A stretch of 17,426 bases of DNA from Betaproteobacteria bacterium (GCA_003105245.1 PQAI01000207.1:21915-39340), one strand, 5' to 3'. Counted from the first letter of the stretch, positions 6,420 through 13,994 are shown. Notes: generated from the letters alone by a model not told the origin. Translations and numbers: made by a program.

Positions 6420-7804
6420 GTGCCCCTCCGGGTCATCGTTCCCCACTGCGCGCGGGCGCCGCGCAACCAGCGCGCGAGCCCGACGAGGCGCCAGACCGTG
6501 ACGAGCTGGCGGTAGCCGAGGTTCTCGACGACGGCGGCGGCCACCAGCCTCGCCACGTGCGACCAGCGCGGGTAGAGGTGGAAGGACACCTCCTCGAGCA
6601 GAAGCGCGCTCGCCGACAGGAGGAAGCCCATGGAGAAGGCGAGCGCGAGAAAGGCGAGGAAGGCCTCGCCGGAGATCCGTCCGGTGACGACGAGCGCCGC
6701 CATGAAGGCGTAGCCGGCGACCTCGATCACCGGCCCCCAGCACTCGAAGACGAGGAAGAACGGGTAGGCCGCGTGCCCGGGCGCGCCGCCGCCCGGCGAC
6801 AGGAGGAGCGCGCGGTTGAGCGAGAGGCTCTCGGCCAGCCCGCGCTGCCAGCGCACGCGCTGGCTCCTGAGGACCGCCGCGGATTCGGGCGCCTCGGTCC
6901 AGCAGATGGGGTCGGGGACGAAGTGGATCGCGTAGGGCTCGCCGCGCTCGCGGTAGAGGCGATGCAGGCGAACGACCAGCTCCATGTCCTCGCCCATCGT
7001 GTCGGTGCGGTAGCCCCCGGCGGCCACGACGGCGTCCTTCCGGAACACGCCGAAGGCGCCGGAGATGATGAGCACGGCGTTGAGCGTGGCCCAGCCGAGG
7101 CGGCCGAAGAGGAAGGCGCGCAGGTATTCGACGATCTGGAGGAGGGCCAGCGGATTCGAGGGCAGCCCCACGCGCTCGAGCTGGCCTGCGCTCACGACGC
7201 AGCCGTTGGCGATGCGCACCGTCCCGCCGGTGGCCACGGTGCGGGGGTCGTCGATGAACGGCTGGATCACGCGTCTCAGGCTGTCGCGCTGCAGGATGGA
7301 GTCCGCGTCGATGGCGCAGAAGAGGGGGTATCGGGAGACGTTGATGCCGACGTTCAGCGCGTCGGCCTTCCCGCCGTTCGCCTTGTCCACCACGCGCAGC
7401 CCCGCGTGCCGGCGCGACACGTAGACCGCGCCGAGAGGCTTGCCGGGGATCCGCTCCCAGTAGGCCTCGGGGAAGGGCTCGAGATCGAAGGCCTCGCGCA
7501 GCCGCTCGAGCGTGGCGTCGCGCGAGCCGTCGTTCACGACCACCACCTCGAACTCCGGGTAGTCGAGCTGCAGCAGCGATCGCACCGAGGTGACGATCGT
7601 GGCCTCCTCGTTGTACGCGGGCACCAGGACCGACACCGGGGGCTCGAAGCCGGAGTAGACCGGCGGAAGGTCCTCGAGCGGGCGGATCGCGAGGTAGCGG
7701 CGCAGCGTGGGCACGGCGAGGAGGTTGAGCGCGATGTAGCCGAGATTCACGCCCACGAAGTAGGCGAGAAAGACCCACTGCAGCGCGTCGAGGGCCGCGC
7801 TCAA
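6404..7804 (-). CDS. Family 2 membrane glycosyltransferase
   Basis: A 466-residue processive-type GT2 enzyme of the cellulose/poly-GlcNAc/hyaluronan synthase kind. After an N-terminal membrane segment (about 8-30) comes the nucleotide-sugar domain: SVLVPAYNEE (58-67), VVVVNDGSRD (87-96), the metal-binding DAD (166-168), the acceptor-site GED (271-273) and the QRVRW motif (315-319), all as expected. Hydrophobic stretches at about 345-375, 380-403 and possibly 418-445 would form the transmembrane exit path. No PilZ domain is present, so direct c-di-GMP control as in BcsA is not expected. The start is TTG at 7804, in a TTGA overlap with the HEAT gene stop; AAAGGG lies 7 bases upstream and no ATG or GTG precedes the first membrane segment. 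Its position beside a YaiO-type porin suggests synthesis of an exported glycan. The sugar cannot be read from sequence. Confidence 0.88.
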   Translation of the reverse strand: MSAALDALQWVFLAYFVGVNLGYIALNLLAVPTLRRYLAIRPLEDLPPVYSGFEPPVSVLVPAYNEEATIVTSVRSLLQLDYPEFEVVVVNDGSRDATLERLREAFDLEPFPEAYWERIPGKPLGAVYVSRRHAGLRVVDKANGGKADALNVGINVSRYPLFCAIDADSILQRDSLRRVIQPFIDDPRTVATGGTVRIANGCVVSAGQLERVGLPSNPLALLQIVEYLRAFLFGRLGWATLNAVLIISGAFGVFRKDAVVAAGGYRTDTMGEDMELVVRLHRLYRERGEPYAIHFVPDPICWTEAPESAAVLRSQRVRWQRGLAESLSLNRALLLSPGGGAPGHAAYPFFLVFECWGPVIEVAGYAFMAALVVTGRISGEAFLAFLALAFSMGFLLSASALLLEEVSFHLYPRWSHVARLVAAAVVENLGYRQLVTVWRLVGLARWLRGARAQWGTMTRRGTWQGR

Positions 7805-8856
7805 GACGGCGCCCTTTCGGCGAGAACCTGCGCGAGCATTCCCCCGGCGGCGGCGCCTTGGGCTCGGGCGCGGAAATCGGCCAGCTCGGCCGCCGAGAGC
7901 CCGGGCAGCGAGACGATGGCCTGGGCCGCGTGGTAGCGCACCCACCACGATTCGTCCTCGAGGAGCCCGAGGAGAAGCGCCAGTTCCCGCTGCGAGCCGA
8001 TCCTCCCGAGCGCGCGGGCGGCCGCCATTCGCACGCCCCAGTCCGGGTAGCGGGCCGCGCCCCGGACCTGCGCGAGGTCCGCGGCGTCCTGGGCGAAATC
8101 GAGCGCCGCGGCGATCACGCGCGGCTGGGCGCTCCTCGCGAGCCAGCCGTTCACGATGGGGGCCACCCGCTCGCGGTGTGCGAAGCGCGCGAGCTTGAGG
8201 AGGCGCTCCAGGCCCTCGGGCGGCGGCGAGGCGAGCAGGCGCTCCACCGCTGGCGTGACGGCCTCCGGCCCCGCCTCCTGCAGCGCCGTCCCCAGGCGGG
8301 CGAGGGACCAGTCCTGGCGGCGCAGGGCATCGGGCAGGAACTCGAGCGCGCGCGCGGCGTCGATGCGCAGCAGCGCCCGCGCCGCCGCGAACGACAGGAC
8401 CGCATCCGGCGTACGCGCGAGCGCGGCGAGGTCTTCCCAGGCATGCACCTCGCGCAGGTGTCCCAGCGCCACGACCGCCGCAAGCCGGTGGGCGAGGTTG
8501 CGCCGGCGGGAGAGGTCCCGGATCGGCGCCACGAGGCCGGCGGCACGCACCGCCTGCGAAAGGTGCGCCGCTGCCTCGCCGCGCAACGACTCCTGGAGGT
8601 GGTTGTAGAGGCGAAGGAAGACGGGAAGGTCGGCGGGCGCCACCGGGGGAAGCCGCGCGGCGGCCGGGTCGTCCATGGCCTCGTGGAGCGCGGCGCGCCA
8701 TCCGGCCACGCGGATGGCCAGCCGGCGGTCGCGGCTGCCGCGCCAGAGTCGAAGGACGAGAAGGGCGGCGATGAGCGCGGCCGCGGAAATCGCGGCGCCG
8801 GCGGCCGTGCCCAGGGCGAGGGCGACGGGAAAGCTAGAAGTGAATTCGGGCGCCAA
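7801..8856 (-). CDS. Membrane-anchored HEAT-repeat protein
   Basis: A 351-residue protein. One membrane helix (about 10-36) is followed by an Arg-rich stretch (RLWRGSRDRRLAIR), so the rest should face the cytoplasm. From about residue 85 to 320 it has repeated helical pairs of the HEAT/PBS-lyase type, clearest at RNLAHRLAAVVALGHL (119-134), YPDWGVRMAAARALGRIG (270-287) and DESWWVRYHAAQAIVSLPG (301-319). Such repeats form protein-binding scaffolds; no catalytic motif is visible. The start is TTG at 8856, which overlaps the end of the barrel gene by 23 bases. There is no clear ribosome binding site, so translation may depend on coupling, and the exact start is less certain. It ends in a TTGA overlap with the glycosyltransferase, suggesting that the two proteins work together, perhaps with this one linking the synthase to a receiver protein. 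Confidence 0.82.
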   Translation of the reverse strand: MAPEFTSSFPVALALGTAAGAAISAAALIAALLVLRLWRGSRDRRLAIRVAGWRAALHEAMDDPAAARLPPVAPADLPVFLRLYNHLQESLRGEAAAHLSQAVRAAGLVAPIRDLSRRRNLAHRLAAVVALGHLREVHAWEDLAALARTPDAVLSFAAARALLRIDAARALEFLPDALRRQDWSLARLGTALQEAGPEAVTPAVERLLASPPPEGLERLLKLARFAHRERVAPIVNGWLARSAQPRVIAAALDFAQDAADLAQVRGAARYPDWGVRMAAARALGRIGSQRELALLLGLLEDESWWVRYHAAQAIVSLPGLSAAELADFRARAQGAAAGGMLAQVLAERAPS

Positions 8857-9583
8857 GGCGAAGCGTCTGCCGCGTATAGCGATCGCCCTGGCGGTGGTGC
8901 TCGAGGTCGGCCAGGAGAGCCCAGCCGCGGCCGACGCCCAGGGCGGCCGACAGCGTCGCGCTGCGCACGTCGTCCGTGACCAGGCCCACGCCGGGCACGT
9001 TCTCCGACTCCCGGCCGCGAGCGTAACCCGCCTCGACGCGCGTGTCGCCGTCGCCGTACCAGCTCGCCGTCAGGCGGTGCACGGGCGACCAGGCGCCGCC
9101 TTCGGGGCGCGACTCGAATACGGTCCAGGCGAAGCGCAGGTCGCGGACGTAGCGCTCGACGGCGGCATTCGCGCCGGAAACCGATGCGGTCGCGTATTGC
9201 GCGCGGCGGGCGGCCGCCGAGACGACCCAGCCGCCGCCAAGCTCGCGGTAGATCGTGGCGAGCGCGGACCACTCGGGGAGAACCGACGCCGACCCGGCGC
9301 CGCTCGCCTCCAGCGCCGCCACCCACCCGGGGGAGAGGCCGGTCGAGAAGCCCGCGGCCGCCTCGCGGTCGCGCTCGCCGTAGCGAACGGTCTCGCGAAG
9401 GCGAAGGAACGCCGAGCGCTCGCGCCCGGACCGCCAAAGCAGCTGGGCGCCCGCCTCGCGCCAGTCCTCGAACCCCTTGTCGAGGTTCTCCCTCGCTCCG
9501 AAGAACTGCGCCTCGAGCTGCGCCGGTTCCGCCGCCAGCGCGGGCCCGAGGGCCAAGGCGGCCAGGGCTCCGGCAAGCCTCAT
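8834..9583 (-). CDS. YaiO-family outer-membrane beta-barrel protein
   Basis: A 249-residue exported protein. Residues 1-18 form a signal peptide (cleavage near ALAAEP). The remainder alternates polar and hydrophobic residues in short strands ending in aromatic residues, for example REAGAQLLWRSG, GWVVSAAARRAQY, and the final LRLGARIHF with a C-terminal Phe, the usual outer-membrane insertion signal. Length and the tandem strand pattern fit the YaiO outer-membrane family (E. coli YaiO is about 257 residues). In E. coli, yaiO lies close to the glycosyltransferase gene yaiP, and here a GT2 gene is two genes downstream, so a role in glycan export or surface attachment is plausible. The ATG overlaps the stop of the preceding receiver gene (ATGA, 9580-9583). 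The family call rests on pattern and context rather than a single diagnostic motif. Confidence 0.75.
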   Translation of the reverse strand: MRLAGALAALALGPALAAEPAQLEAQFFGARENLDKGFEDWREAGAQLLWRSGRERSAFLRLRETVRYGERDREAAAGFSTGLSPGWVAALEASGAGSASVLPEWSALATIYRELGGGWVVSAAARRAQYATASVSGANAAVERYVRDLRFAWTVFESRPEGGAWSPVHRLTASWYGDGDTRVEAGYARGRESENVPGVGLVTDDVRSATLSAALGVGRGWALLADLEHHRQGDRYTRQTLRLGARIHF

Positions 9584-9954
9584 GCGGGCGGCACCAGCCG
9601 GCGCACGCGCGCCTTGAGCTCCGCGGGCTGGAACGGCTTCACCATGTAGTCGTTCGCGCCCGCGTCGAGCGCGCGGACGATATCGTCCTCGTGCGACTTG
9701 GCAGTGAGCATCACCACGGGAACCCCGCGCCACGCGGCCGCGGCGCGGATGGCGGCGAGCACGTCGTGTCCCGTGGCGTGCGGGAGCATCACGTCGAGCA
9801 GCACGAGTTGCGGCGCGTCGCCTTGCGCCACGCGGGCGAGCGCCGCGCGGCCGTCGCGCAGGTGGGTCACCTCGAAGCCCTCCCGTTCCAGGATGAAGCG
9901 CAGCAGTTGCCCGATGTCCGGGTCGTCCTCGACGACGAGGGCGGCGCGCGCCAT
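9580..9954 (-). CDS. CheY-like response regulator (receiver only)
   Basis: A 124-residue protein made of one receiver domain. The acidic pair Asp10-Asp11, phospho-acceptor Asp54 (LVLLDVMLP), switch Thr84 (VVMLTAK) and Lys106 (VKPF) are all present. There is no output domain, so it should act by binding partners, as CheY does. It starts 6 bases after the stop of the extended receiver gene and overlaps the YaiO-type gene by four bases. This places it between the signalling genes and the glycan genes; a likely role is to pass the phospho-signal to the export or synthesis complex. Confidence 0.92.
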   Translation of the reverse strand: MARAALVVEDDPDIGQLLRFILEREGFEVTHLRDGRAALARVAQGDAPQLVLLDVMLPHATGHDVLAAIRAAAAWRGVPVVMLTAKSHEDDIVRALDAGANDYMVKPFQPAELKARVRRLVPPA

Positions 9955-9960
9955 CGGCCT

Positions 9961-10536
9961 TCAGTGCCCCAGGACCGAGCGCACCGCGGCCACGAGCGCG
10001 TTGGCCGCGATGGGCTTGGCGATGTAGCCGTCGGCCCCCGCCTGCAGGCCCCGCACGATGTCGACCTGCGCCGCGTGCGCGGTGAAGAGCACGACCGGCG
10101 TGTCGAAGAGGTGCTTGTGGCGGCGGATGCGGCGCAGGAACTCCAGGCCGTTCATGTCCGGCATCTCCACGTCGAGGAGCAGCAGCTCCGGCGCGCCAAC
10201 GCGCGACATGAGCCGCGCCGCGTCCTTCGCGCCCAGGGCCACGACCGCCTGGTAGCCGGCCTTGCGCAGCACGTGCGCGGCGAGCTCCGCGGTGGGCGCG
10301 TCGTCGTCGACGACCATGATGACGTGGTTGGAGGGGCTGCCCGGCCGCGGCCGCACGAGAACGACGTGGAAGCCTTCCTCGCCGAGCGCGGTGGCGCCGA
10401 TGAGGGCGTTCTCCTCGACTTCGGGCGTGGGAGGCGGAGGCGGCGGGGGAGGCGGCTCTCCCGGCTCCTCGACCAAGGCGGTGAAATCGAGGTCGGTCGG
10501 ATCCTCGGGGTGGGCGGGCGCCGGCTTGGCGGTCAT
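9961..10536 (-). CDS. Response regulator with proline-rich N-terminal extension
   Basis: A 191-residue protein with an unusual 70-residue N-terminal extension before a receiver domain. The extension has an acidic motif DLDFTALVEE (15-24), nine consecutive prolines (28-36) and ENALIGATALGEEGFHVVLVR (42-62). The receiver has VVDDD (75-79), phospho-acceptor Asp122 (LLLLDVEMP), Thr152 (LFTA) and Lys174 (AKPI). No output domain follows. It is a paralogue of the protein at 11069-11629: the two share the receiver almost throughout and the two extension motifs. The proline run implies dependence on elongation factor P and may be a spacer. The ATG has only a weak upstream GAGA; the gene follows the glycine-zipper gene by 32 bases. 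The function of the extension is unknown to me. Confidence 0.9.
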   Translation of the reverse strand: MTAKPAPAHPEDPTDLDFTALVEEPGEPPPPPPPPPTPEVEENALIGATALGEEGFHVVLVRPRPGSPSNHVIMVVDDDAPTAELAAHVLRKAGYQAVVALGAKDAARLMSRVGAPELLLLDVEMPDMNGLEFLRRIRRHKHLFDTPVVLFTAHAAQVDIVRGLQAGADGYIAKPIAANALVAAVRSVLGH

Positions 10537-10568
10537 GTCTCGCTGCCCGGGGCGCTCCCGGCGCGCCG

Positions 10569-10991
10569 CTACTGCCGCGTGAGCTTCCCGTCGACGACCT
10601 TGATCTTGTCGCCGACGCGGTAGCTGGTTTCCTTGGAGAAGTTGAAGGTGCGGCTCTTGCCGTCCTCCATCTTCACGATCACCTGGTAGGTGGTGGTCGA
10701 CTTCTGGCTCTTCTCGACCTGGTGGCCCGCGTAGGCGCCGGCACCCGCGCCAACGATGGTGGCCGCGGTGTTGCCGCGGCCGCTGCCGACCTGGTGGCCG
10801 AGCACGCCGCCGAGGACGCCGCCGGCCACCGCGCCGACGCCGCTCGCCTCGCCTTCCTTCTTGACCGTCTTCACGTCCGTCACCGTGCCGCAGGTGGGGC
10901 AGGAGGCGGAGGCCGACAGCGGGGCGGCGGCGGATGCGGCGAACAGGAGCGCGGCCGCGAGGAGCGGGGCGCGCGAAGAGAGGGCTTTCAT
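10569..10991 (-). CDS. Glycine-zipper 2TM domain envelope protein
   Basis: A 140-residue exported protein. Residues 1-29 are a signal peptide ending SASA; Cys31 and Cys34 (CPTC) follow, and the lipobox match is poor, so cleavage by signal peptidase I is more likely. Residues 51-92 are a glycine zipper (GVGAVAGGVLGGVLGHQVG, then NTAATIVGAGAGAYAGHQVE), the pattern of Rickettsia 17-kDa antigen/SlyB-type proteins. The C-terminal part (TYQVIVKMEDGKSRTF, VGDKIKVVDGKLTRQ) is a small beta domain also common in this family. GGAGG lies 8 bases before the ATG at 10991; an earlier in-frame ATG gives no signal peptide at its N-terminus. It sits between two paralogous receivers, with 77 bases upstream that could hold a promoter. 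Such proteins affect envelope stability; no specific role here can be assigned. Confidence 0.88.
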   Translation of the reverse strand: MKALSSRAPLLAAALLFAASAAAPLSASASCPTCGTVTDVKTVKKEGEASGVGAVAGGVLGGVLGHQVGSGRGNTAATIVGAGAGAYAGHQVEKSQKSTTTYQVIVKMEDGKSRTFNFSKETSYRVGDKIKVVDGKLTRQ

Positions 10992-10999
10992 CGTTCCAT

Positions 11000-11004
11000 C
11001 CTCC
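11000..11004 (-). promoter_or_regulatory. Ribosome binding site of the glycine-zipper gene
   Basis: GGAGG on the minus strand, 8 bases before the ATG at 10991. It decides this start over the upstream in-frame ATG at 11042. The 77-base gap (10992-11068) is the longest inside the cluster; I see no convincing promoter there, only TACCAT as a weak -10. Confidence 0.8.
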
Positions 11005-11068
11005 GGAAATGTCGCGTGGGCACAGCAGGGAAATGGTAGCACGCGCCCTCCCGGCCGGAGGCAGGCGG

Positions 11069-11629
11069 CTAGTTCGAAAGCACCGTCTTCACCGCCGAGA
11101 CGAGCGCCGCCCCCGAGATGGGCTTGGCGATGTAGCCGTCGGCGCCCGCGAGCAGCCCGCGCACGATGTGGCGCCGCTCGTTCAGGGCCGTGAACAGGAC
11201 CACGGGCGTGTCCTTCAGGTGCTTGTTGGCCCGCATCCGGGCCAGGAACTCGAAACCGCCCATGCCGGGCATCTCGACGTCGAGGAGCACCAGGGCCGGG
11301 GCTCCCAGCGTGGTCATGTGGCGCGCCGCGTCGCGCGGGTTGCCCACGACGGCGGCCTGGTAGCCCGCCTTGCGCAGCACGCGCGCGGCCAGCTCGCCCG
11401 TGGGCAGGTCGTCGTCGACCACGAGGATCACCTGCGCGGCGACGGGGCGGGGCGGCTTTCCCGTGTGGCGAGCGGCGATGAGGTGGAAGCCCTCGGCTCC
11501 GAGCGCCCGGGCGCCGATGAGCGCCTCCTCTTCCTCGGCCGGCGTGGGCATCTCGCGCACCGGCGGGGCCGGGATCTTCTCCTCGGCGAGCGAGGTGAAG
11601 TCGAGGTCGTCCGGATCGGGGCTGCTCAA
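11069..11629 (-). CDS. Response regulator with conserved N-terminal extension (paralogue)
   Basis: A 186-residue receiver protein with a 65-residue N-terminal extension that repeats the motifs of the paralogue at 9961-10536: DLDFTSLAEE (8-17) and EEALIGARALGAEGFH (34-49), but without the long proline run. The receiver has VVDDD (70-74), phospho-acceptor Asp117 (LVLLDVEMP), Thr147 (LFTA) and Lys169 (AKPI). There is no DNA-binding or enzymatic output domain. The start is TTG at 11629, in a TTGA overlap with the stop of the upstream receiver gene; GGAGG (11641-11637) is 7 bases before it. The shared extension points to a common partner for the two proteins. Gene order suggests duplication of a receiver gene with the glycine-zipper gene caught or inserted between the copies. 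Confidence 0.9.
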   Translation of the reverse strand: MSSPDPDDLDFTSLAEEKIPAPPVREMPTPAEEEEALIGARALGAEGFHLIAARHTGKPPRPVAAQVILVVDDDLPTGELAARVLRKAGYQAAVVGNPRDAARHMTTLGAPALVLLDVEMPGMGGFEFLARMRANKHLKDTPVVLFTALNERRHIVRGLLAGADGYIAKPISGAALVSAVKTVLSN

Positions 11630-12030
11630 GGCGCGCCCTCCGCGGCGGGGAAGTTCTCGGCCCAGATCTGCGCGATCTGGCGCCCGAGCTTCAGGGGGTC
11701 GAAGGGCTTGGACAGCGTGCCGATGGCGCCCGCGGCGCGGTAGCGCTCGAGGTCGGCCGGGTTGATGCGCGCCGTGAAGAAGATGGCCGGGACCGTCACG
11801 CCCGACTCGCGCATCTTCGCGAGGAGTTCCATCCCGTCCATCCCGGGCATGTTCATGTCGATGAGCAGTATCTCCGGCGCGAACCCGGGCGCGGCCTCGA
11901 GGGCCTCCTGGCCCGAACTGCAGCTGAAGACGTCGAAGCCGCCGATCTTGCCCAGCGCCAGCTTCACGATCCCGCGGATGTCGGGCTGGTCGTCGACGTG
12001 GAGGATGCGCTTGAAAGGAGCCAGTGGCAT
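11626..12030 (-). CDS. CheY-like response regulator (receiver only)
   Basis: A 134-residue single receiver domain. Asp13-Asp14, phospho-acceptor Asp58 (LLIDMNMPGMDG), Thr86 (FFTA) and Lys108 (SKPF) are present. It begins 4 bases after the stop of the three-PAS kinase and is the most likely first target of that kinase. It has no output domain and overlaps the next receiver gene by four bases. It differs clearly in sequence from the two extended receivers. The ATG lacks a strong ribosome binding site, which fits coupling to the kinase gene. Confidence 0.92.
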   Translation of the reverse strand: MPLAPFKRILHVDDQPDIRGIVKLALGKIGGFDVFSCSSGQEALEAAPGFAPEILLIDMNMPGMDGMELLAKMRESGVTVPAIFFTARINPADLERYRAAGAIGTLSKPFDPLKLGRQIAQIWAENFPAAEGAP

Positions 12031-12034
12031 GCCG

Positions 12035-13987
12035 CTATTGTGCCACCGGCGCTTCCGGAAGATCGAACCAGAACACGGTGCCGCCGCCGGGCGCGTCCTC
12101 GAAGCCGATCGCCCCGCCCAGGCGGGTGACGATCTCGCGGCTGATCGCGAGCCCCAGGCCCGTGCCCGTGGAGGCCCGGTTGTCGCCGGAATCGGCCTGC
12201 GAGAAGGGCTGGAAGATGCGGCTGCGGAAACTCTCGGGGATCCCCGGCCCGCGGTCGCGGATGCGCGTTCGCACGCCGCCGCCGGGCGCGCGGCCCGCGC
12301 CCACGGTGACCTGGCCGCCCGCCGGGGAGAACTTCGCCGCGTTGAGGATGAGGTTCGAGAGCACCTGGGAGAGGCGGTCCGGGTCGCCCAGCACGCGCAG
12401 CTCCTCCACGGGCTCCAGCTCGAAGGAGACGTCGAACTGCTGCATGAGGCCGCGGCTCGCCTCGACCGCCTCGCGCAGCAGCGCGCGCCAGTCCAGGGGC
12501 TCGATGCGGAAGCTGACGTGGCCCGCCGACATCTTCTCGATGTCGAGGAGGTCGTTCACGAGCCGCCACAGGCGGTCGGAATTCTGCAGGGCGATGTCCA
12601 CCAGGGGCTTCGCCTCCTCGGGGAGCTCGCCCGCGACCCCGCCGGAGAGCAGCCCCAGGGAGCCGCGCATGGCGGTGAGCGGCGTGCGCAGCTCGTGGCT
12701 CACAACCGACACGAAGTGGTCCTTCATGCGGTCGGCCTCCTTGAGGCGCGTCACGTCGATCCCGAGCACGATCACGCCCTCGACCTCGCCGTCCGCGCCC
12801 CGCAGCGGCCAGTTCAGCACGTCGAGGTCGACGGTCCGTCCCGAGGCGTTGGGGCGTTGCGTCGAGTAGTGAGTGGGGACGCCGGAGAGCGCCTGCACGA
12901 GGTTGGGCTCGACCTGCGCGAAGCGCTCCGGGCCGAGGATGTCGCGGACGGACTTGCCGTTGATCTCGTAGCTCGGCAGGCCGGTGAGCTCCGCGTAGGC
13001 CTTGTTGTGGATGAGGATGCGCTGCTCGCGGTTCACGAAGATGATGGCCGCCGGCATGAATTCCACCAGCTGGCGAAGCTGCAGCTCGCTCTTGCGCAGG
13101 CGCTGCTCGGCGAGCCGGCGGTCGGTGATGACCCTCGCGAGCCCGCGGTAGCCGCGGAACCTGCCCTGCTCGTCGGCGATGGGCACCGCGCCTACCGAGA
13201 GCCACGCCTCGCGGCCGTCGGGCGACACCTGCCGGATCTCCAGGTCGCGGAAGGGCTTGCGCGCCTCGAGGACGGCCCGGTGCGCCCCCCAGTCGGCCTC
13301 GGTGAGCTCGGGCGCGTCCAGCTCCGGGCTGGGCAGCAGCGAATCGCGCCGGCGGGCCCACGCCGGGGCCGACCAGGAGATGAGGTGGAAGTGCTCGTCC
13401 TGTTCCCAGTACAGGTCCGAGGAGAGCTCCGTGAGCGCCCGGAACCGCTCCTCGCTTTCCGCCAGCGATTTCTCGGCGAGCCTCCTCGAGGTGATGTCCG
13501 CGTTGGTGCCGCTCACGCGCAGGGCGCGCCCCTGGGCGTCGCGGGCGATCACCTTGCCGCGCGTGCGGATCCACAGCCAGGTGCCGTCGTTGGCCCGGAT
13601 GCGGAACTCGGCGTCGAAACGCTCGGCAGTGCCCTTCAGGGCGTCGATCGCGGCCTGCTTCACGCGCTCGACGTCGTCGCGGTGCACCAGCGCGAAGAGG
13701 TCCGCGATCGGGGCGCGCGACTCCCGGGGCTCCGCGCCCAGCATCTGCTTCCAGTTGGCGTTGAGCCACATGCTGTCGGACGCGACGTCCCAGTCCCAGA
13801 TCGTGAGGGAGGAACCCTCCAGGGCGAAGCGGATGCGGTCGCGCTCGCTCGCCACCGCGGCGTTGGCCTGCTCGAGGGCGCGTTGCCGGCGGCGCAGCAG
13901 GACGAGGGCGAGGGCGAGGACGACGGAGGCGACCGGTGCGAGCGCGAGAAGGAAGGCGTCGACGAAGGAGACGGTGACCTGGTCCAT
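12035..13987 (-). CDS. Sensor histidine kinase with three PAS domains
   Basis: A 650-residue kinase with one N-terminal membrane helix (about 9-31), hence no real periplasmic sensor domain. Three PAS domains follow at about 50-170, 177-293 and 298-418; the first two end in PAC-type motifs (VSGTNADITSRRLAE, YRGLARVITDRRLAE). The kinase core has phospho-acceptor His431 (VSHELRTPLTAM), N-box Asn549, G1 DRGPGIP (578-584), F box FQPFSQ and G2 GTGLGLA (608-614), all intact. The core is closely similar to that of the kinase at 4611-6419, suggesting related partners. It lacks a receiver domain; a free Hpt protein is encoded 7 bases upstream and a receiver 4 bases downstream, which together form a split phosphorelay. 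The cytoplasmic PAS domains suggest redox, light or small-ligand sensing, but the cofactor is not evident. Confidence 0.92.
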   Translation of the reverse strand: MDQVTVSFVDAFLLALAPVASVVLALALVLLRRRQRALEQANAAVASERDRIRFALEGSSLTIWDWDVASDSMWLNANWKQMLGAEPRESRAPIADLFALVHRDDVERVKQAAIDALKGTAERFDAEFRIRANDGTWLWIRTRGKVIARDAQGRALRVSGTNADITSRRLAEKSLAESEERFRALTELSSDLYWEQDEHFHLISWSAPAWARRRDSLLPSPELDAPELTEADWGAHRAVLEARKPFRDLEIRQVSPDGREAWLSVGAVPIADEQGRFRGYRGLARVITDRRLAEQRLRKSELQLRQLVEFMPAAIIFVNREQRILIHNKAYAELTGLPSYEINGKSVRDILGPERFAQVEPNLVQALSGVPTHYSTQRPNASGRTVDLDVLNWPLRGADGEVEGVIVLGIDVTRLKEADRMKDHFVSVVSHELRTPLTAMRGSLGLLSGGVAGELPEEAKPLVDIALQNSDRLWRLVNDLLDIEKMSAGHVSFRIEPLDWRALLREAVEASRGLMQQFDVSFELEPVEELRVLGDPDRLSQVLSNLILNAAKFSPAGGQVTVGAGRAPGGGVRTRIRDRGPGIPESFRSRIFQPFSQADSGDNRASTGTGLGLAISREIVTRLGGAIGFEDAPGGGTVFWFDLPEAPVAQ

Positions 13988-13994
13988 GGTGGCT

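Noticed and set aside
4611..7778. A 1055-codon frame suggesting a large fused kinase
   Set aside because: The part upstream of 6419 is the shifted frame of the GT2 gene and is Arg/Pro-rich without domains. A good ribosome binding site and GTG at 6419 mark the true start.
6404..8701. A 765-codon frame that would extend the GT2 protein
   Set aside because: The extra N-terminal residues are the out-of-frame image of the HEAT gene. TTG at 7804 gives the normal GT2 N-terminus with its membrane segment.
8151..9437. A 428-codon minus-strand frame across the HEAT and barrel genes
   Set aside because: Arg/Ser/Pro-rich composition, no ribosome binding site and no motif; both genes it overlaps have clear features in another frame.
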